The translations under genes were made by a program, and so were the position numbers. A stretch of DNA of 64,000 nt, taken from NCBI RefSeq assembly GCF_000715075.1, contig NC_134090.1, positions 50,041,792 to 50,105,791 on the forward strand. Direction: 5' to 3'. This document shows positions 47,049 to 57,797 of this stretch, piece by piece. The notes beneath the pieces are model-generated. The model did no database searches, was not told the DNA's origin, and saw nothing but the letters and a program-made list of their open reading frames with translations. The stretch is from Nicotiana tabacum. Its lineage: Eukaryota; Streptophyta; Magnoliopsida; Solanales; Solanaceae. Position 1 is the first letter of the stretch. The number at the start of each line of letters is the position of its first letter.

Positions 47049-48500
47049 TGACTGGTGTAAATGGGATTACTTCTGTCTCCATGAATGATTACCTCCTGAT
47101 GATTCCATTCGAACTTCACGGCCTGGTGTAGCGTACAAGCCACAGCTCCAGCAGCATGTATCCAAGGTTGTCCCGGTAAAAGATTATACGTAGTAAATAT
47201 GCCCAATACCTGAAACTCAACATCAAATCAAGTCGGGACCATCTGCAAACAAAGGTTAATTTCCCCAATTGTGGCCCTTTGAGACCCGTCAAATGCTTTC
47301 ACATTCATACTCCCTGTTCGTATCTCATGGAAATCTTTACCCAACCTTTTCAGAATAATCAATGGACAAATGTTGAGGCTTGAACCCCCATCTATTAAGA
47401 CTCTGGCAATGAATTTGTCCTCAAACTATACTCTGATATGCAGTGCCCTGCTGTGACTTAGTCCTTCAGATGTTAGTTCATCTTTGTGAAAGGTGATCTT
47501 GTGGCTTTCCAGTACTTTCCCTACCATGTTGGACATTTCTCCACTAGTTATGTTGTTGGGCACATAAGCTTCATTCAACACTTTCATTAACGTATTCCTA
47601 TGCATCTCAGAATTTTATAGCAGCGACGGAATGGAAATCTGAGCAGGTGTTTTGTTCAGATGATCAACAACAGAGTATTCTCTTGCATGTACTTTCCTCC
47701 AGAGATCATCTGGACCAGTTTTAATGATGGGTGTATTTGGCATCAACTTCCTTGCTTGTTCCTCCAAAATTTTCAGGTGTATAGATTCTTCCAATTCTGG
47801 TCATCCCCTTTGCAGCACCATACTCTTCCATTTTTTCTTTTCCTTTTCTCCTAGCTTCGGCAACATAATCCCAAGGTATGGCATTGGAATTGAATGGTGG
47901 TGTGGATGATACCGTCATAGTGAAGGGTGTGGCTACTTATACTTCAAATGGAGTAGGCGTAGTCGCAGGTGCTGTCACTTCGATTTCAAATGGAACTGAT
48001 GCAGCTATTTCAACTTCGACCAGTGGATGTATATCTATACCACAATAGGAGTGAGTGTGACTGCAAGTTTCTTAGGGTCGTCACCTTCCCGAATAAGCTC
48101 AATTGACCCTTAAGGATCCCATTCTTCATCAGTTTCTATCACATTTACTCCTTCAACCCTATGATCTGGGAGGGGATTATTGCGGACATTGGGTGCGGCT
48201 TCCTTTGCTTGTATGACTTTGGTATCAGTCAGGGTCTGAATCTTGTCTTTCAGAGTGCGGCACTCGTCAATAGTATGTCGTTCATGCCAGAATGGTACTC
48301 ACATGTTTTGTTCGGATTGACCCATTGGGAGGAGTTTTCCATGGCGACAGCGAGAATAGGGATGACATATCCGGTAGCCTTTAGTCTTTCATATAGTTGG
48401 TCGATGGGCTCAGTAATAGGGGTGTATTTTCTGGGCGGCCTGCAATCGAAATTGGGTCTGGGTTTTTGATAGTTTTGATGGGTTGGAGGTGAATGGTAAT
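47049..48500 (-). pseudogene. Element C protease and gag-protease linker, broken
   Basis: Continues element C on the far side of A. The minus strand at 47054-47206 reads YNLLPGQPWIHAAGAVACTL and HQAVKFEWNHQEVIIHGD, the C-terminal part of the Tat-lineage protease (relatives have LLGRPW). Upstream (47220-47660) is the rest of the protease in broken frames. At 47721-47918 NAIPWDYVAEARRKGKEKME and GMTRIGRIYTPENFGG mark the gag-protease junction. The 47920-48500 stretch is a Pro/Thr-rich spacer with stops. Confidence 0.8.
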
Positions 48501-49522
48501 AGGCTGGCTAGGTGTTATAAGTGTGATAGACGGTAGCGGGTTGAGGATATCTAGGAGGTGAAGGTTGGTATGTGGGTGGAGGTGTTTGGTATATGAGTGG
48601 AGATTTTGGACCTTGGGCTACCATCACTGCCCCTACTTCTTTTTTCTTTGATATACCCCCTGATTGTAATGTTTTGTTCGTAGCCTGCAATGCCTCAAAA
48701 TTGGTTACCATCCCGCTTTTGATCCCTTCTTCAATCCATTCCCCTAGTTTGATGATGTCAGAGAATTTGTGATTTTCGATGACCATTAACCTTTCATAGT
48801 ATTGTGGGTCCTAGGCCCTAATGAAGAATTTGTTCATCTGCTCTTCTTCTAGTGTCGGCCTGACCTTTACAGCTTTTGACCTCTATCGAGTAGCATACTC
48901 GCGGAAAGTTTTCATTGGTTTATTATTAAGGTTCTGTATGTACAAGAAGTCCGATGTATTCTCTTTATTAAACCTGAATTGGTCCATGAAGTCCAATGCC
49001 ATGCTTACCCAGTTAACCCACTTCTTGGGATTTTGACTGATGTACCAAGATAGGGCGTCTCCAAAGAGACTCCTCATGAACAGCTTCATGCGAATTCTTT
49101 CATCTTTCCCAACTCCCACGAGCTTATCACAGTATGTCCTCAAATGTACCTTCGGGTCACCCGTTCCATCAAACATTTCGAACTTAGGAGGTTTGTAACC
49201 CTCCGGTAGTTCTACGTCTGGCTGAATGCATAGATCCTCATAATTTAGACCCTCAATTCCTTTGCCTCTTTCAACACCCTGGACACGGCTTGTGAGCTTC
49301 TTGAGCTCCTCCGCCATATTATTAATGAGCAGATCCTTCTCGATGGATTCTAGAGTGTATGAGATTGGTTGAGTAGAGTGGAGTAAAGTTTCCACGTATA
49401 GGGATTGTTTTGGTGGGTGTCGGGGGTTGGAGTGTAGTGGTGATCATTAGTTGAATTTTGTGGATCATGGATAGGTTGTGGGGTATTCTAAGGAGTATGG
49501 TAAGTGGTTTGTGGGTACTGAG

Positions 49523-50449
49523 TAGGGGTGTGCATTCGATTTATCGATTCAATTTTGACCCTTATCGATAATTACTTATGGATTATCGATTTGTACATAT
49601 GCTTATCGTTATAGTTTTAATAAGGTTTCAATTTTTTCGATTTCAATTTATCAAATTTTGGGGCTTATCGATTACATAAATAAGAAAATTTGCGGGATTC
49701 CGCGAAAAGTATATCGCTATAAACACGTCTAACTAATATGGACAAAAAGAAGCTAAAATAAGACGAACACCATTTATAACATAAAAATTGTGTCAACAAA
49801 TACATGCAACAAAACTAAAGTAAGGCATCAAATGTATGCCACCAACACTCCAACGGTATTAAAAAACTACATCATCATGGCTAATTCTATTTTCCATTAA
49901 TTTGAACTTCATTTCCTTGAGCTTTAAATATGCCAAGAAAATGACATTGGCTCAATAAAAGTTTTTTGCTTTTCTATCAATAAATAAGCAGCATGATACA
50001 AAAGTCATACCTGAACTATGTCACCAACATTGATAATATAAGCATCTGGAGTTGGTTTAACTTGTATCCATTCTCCATATGTCTTGTGTTTCACCTCGAG
50101 ACCACCAACATCGTCTTGAGCAAGGACAGTCAAAGTGCCTGAATCCTTGTGTCGGCCAACCCCCAAAGCCAGATGATGAATCGGGCACAGAGGATAGTAA
50201 TTTAATCGCATAAAAGCGGTGCTGAAGAATGGGTAGAGGAAATAATAGGGTTAGGGACTTAGGGTAAAGGAAAGGGTATTATAGAATAAGGATATATTTG
50301 TCTTTTTAGTATATCTTATCGGTTTATCGATAAACTGAATAACCGAAGAAGATAAAATCAAAATTGATAAGGAAATTTTCGAAATCGATAAATCGATAAC
50401 AAATAATGGATTCAATTTATCGATAAACTGATTCGAATGCACACCCCTA
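49523..50449. mobile_element. hAT-like non-autonomous transposon carrying a gene fragment
   Basis: 927 bp with perfect 16-bp inverted ends TAGGGGTGTGCATTCG and a perfect 8-bp target duplication gtactgag (49515-49522 and 50450-50457), the length typical of hAT elements. Near both ends TTATCGAT-like words recur, as expected for subterminal transposase sites. It has no transposase frame. The inside includes a piece of a 2-oxoglutarate oxygenase gene. It lies in the Pro-rich part of element C gag. Confidence 0.92.
50011..50236 (-). pseudogene. Captured 2-oxoglutarate/Fe(II) oxygenase exon in the hAT-like element
   Basis: The minus strand encodes FMRLNYYPLCP, HHLALGVGRHKDSGTLTVLA, DDVGGLEVK, GEWIQVKPTPDAYIINVGDI and VQ. 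This is the core of a plant 2OG oxygenase: HKD holds the HxD iron ligands. The distal His and the RxS motif would lie in the next exon and are absent. The frame ends at CAG|GTATGA (donor GT at 50009-50010), where genes of this family commonly have an intron after GDI[I/V]Q. The closest group I recognise is the At3g19000-like type. The open part has no stop, but the gene is a fragment and cannot be active. Confidence 0.85.
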
Positions 50450-50881
50450 GTACTGAGTCAAAAGATGTTGGTGCTGAGGAGGAGTTAGTACTGGTAGAGG
50501 ATTAGGATTTTGGGGAGGTGTTGCGTATTGATGGGGTGCGGGAGGATTTTGTGGACATTGGTTTGTTGTGTTTTGAGGAGGTGCTGGGTTTTGAGCATTT
50601 TGCTGGTTAAGATCTAGGACGTTTAGGGTGAGTGAGAGGTTCACCAAGTTGCGGACTTGCTCAAGTTCCCCTTACAATTCTAGTAATTTCTGTTCCAATC
50701 GTAGGATCAAATCATTTTGTGCTGGAGTACTCCGACCATCTGAAATTTCAACATTTTCCATGTGCGCAACATTTTCTATCCAGATACCACTCATATCATC
50801 CATCTTAGCCTTTCCCTTGCTTTTCGGATTACTTGGAGGAGGAGGAGATGGAGGGCCTCTAGATCTGGTGTGATATGCCAA

Positions 50882-51387
50882 CGATGCCAGTATGTGCGAA
50901 CCAACCTTAGGGGATGGGAATAATCAAAATAAAAAATGCAAAAAGGTAAACAAGTCAGTAAGGATTCTGAAAAGTATTTGTAGTATTAAAACACGTATTG
51001 CAGAAATGTAAATTCGTGTCCTAATTTGGGGAACCTCGTTGTCCCGAGGTAAGCCTAGCGACAAGTAGATTTGGAGAAATTTAATACCGATAAATGCCAC
51101 ATTTGATTAATGTAATAAATAAGACAAAAATAAAAACAACAATAAACAAGAGTTACTAATGGCATCTGCCTTATTACATTTGAATTCCAAAACGATTCAA
51201 AAAACAGATAAACCTAATCTACTTGGTCCCGGAGAGACCTTCTCTATATTTGACCCTCTTGGCTCCGTCGATTCGATTCCCCAGGTCATGCATGTCTAGA
51301 AGCACGCCCTTGCTAGGTGTCCTCCTTCATTCCCCTCTGCATTCTAACAGTCCACGACCCTTTTCCTCATCTTCCCTTCTAGTTCCA
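50882..51387 (-). other. Spacer between ORF1 and gag of element C
   Basis: Non-coding, with no repeat or motif that I recognise. It includes the 5' leader of gag on the minus strand. Confidence 0.5.
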
Positions 51388-52790
51388 TTAGACCCTGCTC
51401 CAAATATTCCAACCTTTTTGTCGACCTCGTAGCCATTTACCTTCACTCGTTAATGACTCCATGTCTAACTTGTGTTGTTCCAAATTCCTGGCTTCGGACT
51501 TAAGGGCTCTTTTGCGTAGCCTCTCATACTTCACATGTGCTTCAGCAGCCTCATCTACCCTGTTTCCTTGACCAGCCCCTAGCTCGACTATTCCTGTTAT
51601 GTTATCTTCTAACCATGATGGGTAGAAGTACACATGACCTGCGTGATATTGATCTGGCTCGATGGTATCCTTTTCTACGATAATCTTCAAATGCCACATG
51701 TGATGGGCCTCACATTTGTATTGAACGGTGTCTTCCAAAAAATCTTCTTTTGTTGTGACTCATTTTGGAGACTCGCAGTATGACTTTTTTCTACCAGCTT
51801 ATCTCATGACCCTGATAGGAACATAGGGATGTATGCCCCTTAACCCAATAAACACCAGATGCGGAACATCCCTGGATCTGATGATGAATTCGCTAGTAGG
51901 GAACCACTCGAACATCTAATAAACCTTGTCCTCGGTCAAATTGTTGATAAACTATGCCCATTCTATAGCATTCTCTGGGTGTACAAACCTGTCTGGATAA
52001 AGGTCATTCTTTTCGGATAGTGGAAAGCTATGTGATCATTCTATAGTCTCCATGGAAACTCTTGGCGGCATTGGCCTCTCTAAAGATGTTCTAACAAACA
52101 AATCTGCAGCAACAAGTTACAACCCCCAAAATGATTGAATCCTTTCTCGCAACGATCCAGATCCCGGTATATTTCTGCTACAATCATCGGGACAATAGTA
52201 TATGTTTGTCCCTCGATCCTCTCCATTAAAGCTCTGGTTACCATGGCCAACCTGGTGTGAATTCTGTCCCCTTGGCTTGGAAACACTATCATACCCAGAA
52301 AGCATACGATAAATACAAAAACCCTACGATGAGTCCAACCCAGGGAAGTGATGGAGAATTCATCATGAAAGATACGGTAAGATTTGTTGTGTCTGCATCG
52401 TTCATAGAGGAAGTCAAAGGGTATGTAGGACTTCTTCAGGCATGCCAACTCGTCATTATTTCTCAGACCCATCATCTTCAGAAACCCCCTGGTCGTGCTA
52501 TTTTCTGGTACTAGTAAAACGGGACTATGGTAATCGAGCGAATCCTCCTATTTCCTCCAAAAAGGATTCATTTCTATATTGCCAAAACGGAATACAACCC
52601 TTTCTCCGTCCCAGAACATAGTAGCAGCCTCGATCAGCATGTTGTTTGGCTGGATGACCTATAAGGAAAGTAAGTTTCCAAGAACCCTTTTCACGTGATT
52701 TTTGTCGCTTGGCGAAAAGTTTTCCCACCAATCCAGCAATAACGGTGGTATATGTCGGACCATGTCGAACCTGGCGACTTCGTGCCTCAT
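51388..52790 (-). pseudogene. Element C ORF1 (Ogre-type extra ORF upstream of gag)
   Basis: Likely start ATG at 52788-52790 (MRHEVARFDMVRH). It continues as LLDWWENFSPSDKNHVKRVL, then HPAKQHADRGCYYVLGRRKG and CIPFWQYRNESFLEEIGGFA, a break near 52500, KKSYIPFDFLYERC, FSITSLGWTHRRVFVFIVCF, IHTRLAMVTRALMERI and GFNHFGGCNLLLQI (52080-52475). A later part at 51388-51738 has HLKIIVEKDTIEPDQY and a Lys/Glu-rich helix. Tat/Ogre elements carry an ORF of unknown function in this position (also annotated as a DUF in Solanaceae). Function is not known. Stops and frameshifts break it near 51740-52080. Confidence 0.8.
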
Positions 52791-53665
52791 TTTCTGCAAA
52801 AATAAATAGAGTTAGACCCTTGCCCCCTCCGAATTCGACTACTTATACATTAACGATTAGCATGTAGCCATTTATCTCTCCAAATAATGCACATATCGTG
52901 GTTGCGCCTGTTGGGATTCTGGAAATCCCGGTGGACTTTGGACAAAGTTTTTCTTAGAGGGTTATTATGCAGACAACATATTAACTCATGCTAGGTTTGA
53001 TCATGATGCATGTATAGCTATTATCAGAGTAAGGTTTTTATAGAAGTCTAGACTGGTACCCTCAAGCAGACATCTTGATAGGGAAAGGCACGGAACCGTC
53101 GATTGCACCGCTGATCGACTAGTTTTACCGCAAATAATGCTCTCCAAATTTAAAGGGTGATTTTAGGAAGAGTACGAACACTCATCAAGTGTCGCTATGG
53201 TATTAGTACGCATAAGTGGAATATGATATTGAGCATGCTTTATGCAAAAAATAACACGTTGTCAAGTATTTTCACATGTTTGAAAACAAATGCAATATTG
53301 AATGAACGTAAAGACATAAAGGAAAGAAAAACAGGGAAAAAGTTAGTTCGCGAAATGAAGGAATTGTAATAAAGCAGATAAAGGGGGTAAGGATTGGGGG
53401 GAGACATGATATAGCAAAATTAAATGTCGGGAACAAGTGAGCATGATTAGTAAATAAGGGAAAACACACGTTGCAATCGAATTAAACGAAGAGTTGCGTA
53501 TGAGTTCATATAAAAGGGAAATAGGAAAAAGGATGTGCATGTAGCAATAAAAAGGAAAACACGAGTGGGATATTCAAATGATAGCAAAATAACAAAAATA
53601 CGCTTATCGAGAAATACTAATTCATGTAGATCAAGTTCGTAATGGTAAGAGCCTAAAGATAATAT
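52791..53665 (-). other. 5' leader of element C
   Basis: A-rich on the plus strand, with no coding signal. It lies between the PBS (53666-53680) and ORF1, as expected for the untranslated leader of Ogre-type elements. Confidence 0.55.
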
Positions 53666-53680
53666 CCAGCAAAGTCGCCA
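53666..53680 (-). other. Primer-binding site of element C (tRNA-Arg type)
   Basis: On the minus strand TGGCGACTTTGCTGG, close to the TGGCGACTCTGCTGG found in Ogre/Tat elements and proposed to pair with tRNA-Arg. Three bases separate it from the 5' LTR. Confidence 0.78.
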
Positions 53681-53683
53681 TGC

Positions 53684-56600
53684 TATCGTGCCCCCGTTTT
53701 CTCACGAAATCGGGTTTCGACATTTGACAACTCCTTTGAGAGGATAGGGAAAAGGAATTAGTTAGAGTCCCCACCTGCACCTGGAGCAGATAACTCATAT
53801 TATACTAGTTTTCATCACCAGAGATCGAGTAAGGGCTCGAAATTACCTCGAAGAGAAGGTGTTAGGCACTCTTCAAAGTCCACAATTGTGGGTCCCGAAC
53901 TCAATTATGAATTAGTCTAATAAAGAAGCGAAAGAGTTATTTAATAAGGACGGGACCCCATGCAACATAAATAATACTTCGCAACTCCCTCGAGGATAAG
54001 GGTGTTACTCATATTATCAAGCGGGCACAGACTATCATCTCTTGCTACCCGATTACTATCTTTAAGTTGTTACTTAAAGCGCTCTAGTTGATTCTAGTTT
54101 GTTTCCTATGCGTGCACTACCTGTCTCTTACTTATGGCCCTGGAGGCATAAGGACCTCTATTTGGGATGGTTCTAGACTAAGCCTAGGTTGCTCAAAATT
54201 GTAAAATACTAGGCGACAAGCAAAACAGTTAGGAATGTTCACATAAAAACAAATATGGGCTCATATTGACCTCCACACATAAACAACAAATGCACGCAAC
54301 TGATTAGTAGGTTTTATTAATCGCAGAATCCTATAGATAGGATATCTATGTGAGAAGACAGGCGAGCAGTGATATACATAATCAGTTTCATTAATGCGAG
54401 TGTCAAGGCATATTATTTTGCCTACTGATTTTATTTAGTACAACATCTGGGTGTTTCATGCAGTAATGAATAACAGTAAATCACAGTTACAAATCCATAA
54501 TTGTTGTTCAATCTTATGTCGATAGTGACAATCGTATTCAGAATCATTTAGTAGAATCCTATAGGCATGACTTCTATGAGTGTGATGAATGTTACCCTAT
54601 AGACATGATTTCTAGCATTGAATTTATTTTAATCCTATAGGCATGATTTCTATGCATTGAACCGATTTTTAATCCTATATGCATGATATCTATTATTGAA
54701 CTGATTTTTAATCCTATAGGCATGATATCTATTATTGAACTGATTTTTAATCATACAGGCATGATTAAACAGTATATGGACAAAAATTTATACACATTGC
54801 CAGAAAAATAGTTTAGTCAAATACTGCTCCTATACGCATGATTGCTAACACGTTTTATAGGATAAATTGATTCATCCTATAGGTAGGATTTCTAACAAGT
54901 CATAATATTAGTCCTATAGGCAGGTTTCTCGTAAGTAAACACAATATAGAACTCATACGATTTTAGCAAGAATACCATAAAACATATAAGCAGAATCCAC
55001 AGTACAAATGAGATCCTATAGGCAAGATATCTACCCGAATTAGCAAAGAAAATAAAGACCCTTCCCAATTTTACTAGATACCCCAGAGTTTGTTTGTTAC
55101 AACATTATTACATGCCAGATTAATAAATAAATTACATAATAATACTGAAAATACTATAGAGAGCCTTTATCAGGCCCAAATACACCTGGGCAACCCAGGC
55201 CTTGAAACCATATCAGTTCTATGGCTCATTTCAGGGGTACAGAACAACCCATAATGAGTGATTCATACATAGCACATATAGAGCCAGATCTCATGTGTGT
55301 CAAAGTTCTCAAGGGCCTCAGGGACCCAGGGAAATGCTCACACTAAAGAGCAAATGCTCAGAGGTTGTTCAAAGAGGTTAAGAACCAAAACCCCGGTGTG
55401 TCAGAGTTCACATGAATCTCACGTGGACCCTAAGCAGTGCTCACACTGGGGAGGTTGAGGATAGAACCTAAAGGACCTAAGGGTAGGAGTTTAAAAAAAA
55501 GTAGCAACACATAAAAGGAGGCAGGGACAGATTTAAAACAGTGTTGATTTTAGAAGAAAACCATCATAACAGAGTTTAGAACACAGAATTTGTAGGTAGA
55601 ATTGCACTAAGAAACCAATTGGAAAGGTTTGCAAAGTACATAGTTTTAAATAGGTTAAGTCAGAAAAAGACCTAATTACACTAAGTGTGAATGCTGACAT
55701 TTTAGGACAACATTGTTTAATCACAGCAACATTGAGGCAAAGTGTTAAGGCAAACAGTCAGATTATCACATGAATCTAGAGGGGTGTAAGACATGTTAGA
55801 AAACAAGTTGGCAGGGCACATGAATTAAGTAACAATACAAATCTATAAAGTTTAGGATTGATTAACTAATTCCATACTAGTAGCACCCTAAGGATGCTAA
55901 GTTCAGAACAGGTTCAGGACCAGTAAACAGTATGCATGAGACAAGTTAAAGCAATAAGTTATCCTTTAAGAGGATTCATATTATTCAAAGATAACCAATC
56001 TCAGAACTAACAGTACCAACTATAAGACTAAAAGAGAATCATATAAACATGCAGAATCATGCTCAGAATGGACTTTAAACATGCTAGATTGTAAACATAG
56101 TTCAGGGATACATAGAGATGAAATGATAAAGGATAGTCACTCACAAGTTAAGCAAGCAAACTAGAATAATACCACAAAGTCGAGAGTCTAGAATATTTGG
56201 CCTTGGCTTTCAGCTGGCCAAGACCAGTAGTAAACAAGAGAAGGCAGAAAGATTATAGAACTAAGCCCTAGATTTCTTAGTGAGAATATATTTATTTCCG
56301 AGTTTGTCTAAAAGGGAAAGAGGAGGGGTTTAAATAGTGCAGGAACTAAACACATAAACATGAAAAGTAATTAATTCAAGCAATCAGTAAAGAAGAAAAA
56401 TTTTGAAACCCTAGTTTTAGGTAAACCCCACAAAATCGGCAGAAAATAAAGACTATCAATTACATATTGCATGCTATGAACATAGACAAGAAATTAATCA
56501 AAAGATACACATAATCGAACCAGATCTGGTCTAAATGAAAAGGGTTTGAAACCCTAATTTAGGGTAAGTAAAAGAAATTGACAAAAATAGGCAGATTTAT

Positions 56601-57797
56601 ACATAATAGGACGAATATAGACGGGATAATACTTAAAATTAAAGCCTGAACCAGTTTTGGTTCGAACCAAAAAAGGATCTGAAAAACCTAACCTTAGGGT
56701 TAAGTACGAATCAGTGAGAGATACGGAAAATAATTGTACTTACAAAAAGCAAGTGATGAACACAGACGGAATAAACAGCAAGTTAAGGATTTGAACCAAT
56801 TTTAGGTTCGATTCTTACAAGATCTGCTTGCCATATTAGGAAAGCAATTATGTAATACTATAAACGGGTAACCAGTAGGGAGGAGGGATCAATAAGATAA
56901 GGGGATCATGGATTGATTCCATTTTGAGCCGGAATCGGAGGGATTTGGGGGGTGACGGCGCTAGGGTTTACGGAGGAGGGAGAAGGTTCGAGAGAGTTCA
57001 AGGGCGTCGGGGCTGGGATAATGGTCACTAGGGTTTGGAGGTGGGGATATAAGGAAAAGGCAGGGTTGTTTGTGAGTCGTTGATCATTTGTGATCAACGG
57101 CTGGGATTTCGGAACAGGTTCGAGAGCTTCGATCGAAAACCTTTCCTATCTAGTGTCAGCTGATCCTTCAGCGTCTGCACCAACTAAATCGGAAGCTTAA
57201 TTCGAAAGAAGAGAAGGCAAGGTTGGGTCGGTTCCGGACTAGGTTAAGGGGTTATGTATTGGGCTTGAGTCTTGGGATAAGGATTTGGGTAGGTGTAAAT
57301 GGGCTAAGGGTTTGGGTTATGATTGGGTAGCTTAGGTCCGAAATTAATTGAAAATTGGGCCAGAGACCCAAATTTAACCAATAAATAATTTGTAAAAATA
57401 ATAGATAAATAACAAAAATATCATTTGTACACTAAAATGATTTAAAATAGTTATTTAGCATTTTAAAAATATAGAAAATTATTTTCTGCACAAATAGTGT
57501 AATTATACATTAATATTGCAAAGATGTGCAATTTGGCCTTAAAAATGCACTGAAAATATTTAAATATTGTTTTGGCATAAATGATGAATTTATGTGGTTA
57601 AATCATCATAAAAATAATATGAAGGATAATTATTGGATATTTATGTAATAAAATGCAGAAAAATTGATTTAAAGCCTTTAAAAATTATGAAAAATACTTG
57701 TGCATGCTTGTAAATCAGATGATGATGCATGTGCACTATTTTGAAAGTATACATATATATTTGGAAAATATGAGGGGAAATTGGGTATCAACAGCTT
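53684..57797 (-). repeat. Element C 5' LTR, long form
   Basis: About 4.1 kb, starting TATCGTGCCCCC where the other LTR has TGTCGCGCCCCC. It ends GGGTATCAACA plus four bases (GCTT, 57794-57797) before the duplication CTCAC. The 2.46-kb middle (53960-56440) is missing from the left LTR. No gene is seen in it; the dispersed repeats at 54320-55040 are listed separately. Confidence 0.85.
54320..55040 (-). repeat. Dispersed short repeats in element C 5' LTR
   Basis: About ten copies of a word like ATCCTATAGGCATGATTTCTA spaced roughly 45-90 bases apart (for example near 54330, 54565, 54595, 54632, 54675, 54715, 54870, 54905, 55015). The core CCTATAGG is a palindrome. This lies in the part of the LTR that would be U3, so transcription-factor sites are possible, but this is inference. 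Confidence 0.7.

Larger units (their letters stand above)
48501..50881 (-). pseudogene. Element C gag, split by a hAT-like element
   Basis: Likely start is ATG at 50879-50881 (MAYHTRSRGPPSPPPPSN), followed by a coiled stretch (LILRLEQKLLELQGELEQV) and a Pro/Gln-rich region that ends at the insertion (50450). The frame resumes at 49514 with LEKDLLINNMAEELKKL-like sequence, then the capsid part at 48883-49395 (PPKFEMFDGTGDPKVHLRTY, MRSLFGDALSWY). Next come 48508-48786 (IIKLGEWIEEGIKSG) and a Pro-rich end. This is the normal gag of Tat/Ogre elements. Confidence 0.86.
14240..57797 (-). mobile_element. Element C, Tat/Ogre-like giant retrotransposon
   Basis: A minus-strand Ty3/gypsy element of the Tat lineage. 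It has LTRs at both ends (14240-15890 and 53684-57797), a PBS of the tRNA-Arg type, ORF1 upstream of gag, an archaeal-type second RNase H next to integrase, and a repeat-filled 3' UTR. All of these are features of the Ogre/Retand branch. The CTCAC duplication (14235-14239 and 57798-57802) marks its insertion into element E's LTR. Three other insertions split it: solo LTR D, element A with B inside, and a hAT-like element. Removing them leaves about 20.9 kb, in the known range for Ogre elements. All its frames carry stops. Confidence 0.88.

Noticed and set aside
52257..52514. Plus-strand frame opposite ORF1 of element C
   Set aside because: Shadow of the minus-strand ORF1, which has recognisable family motifs.
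53684..57797. A separate insertion accounting for the extra 2.46 kb of the right LTR
   Set aside because: No target duplication or inverted ends at 53960 or 56440; deletion in the other LTR explains it better.
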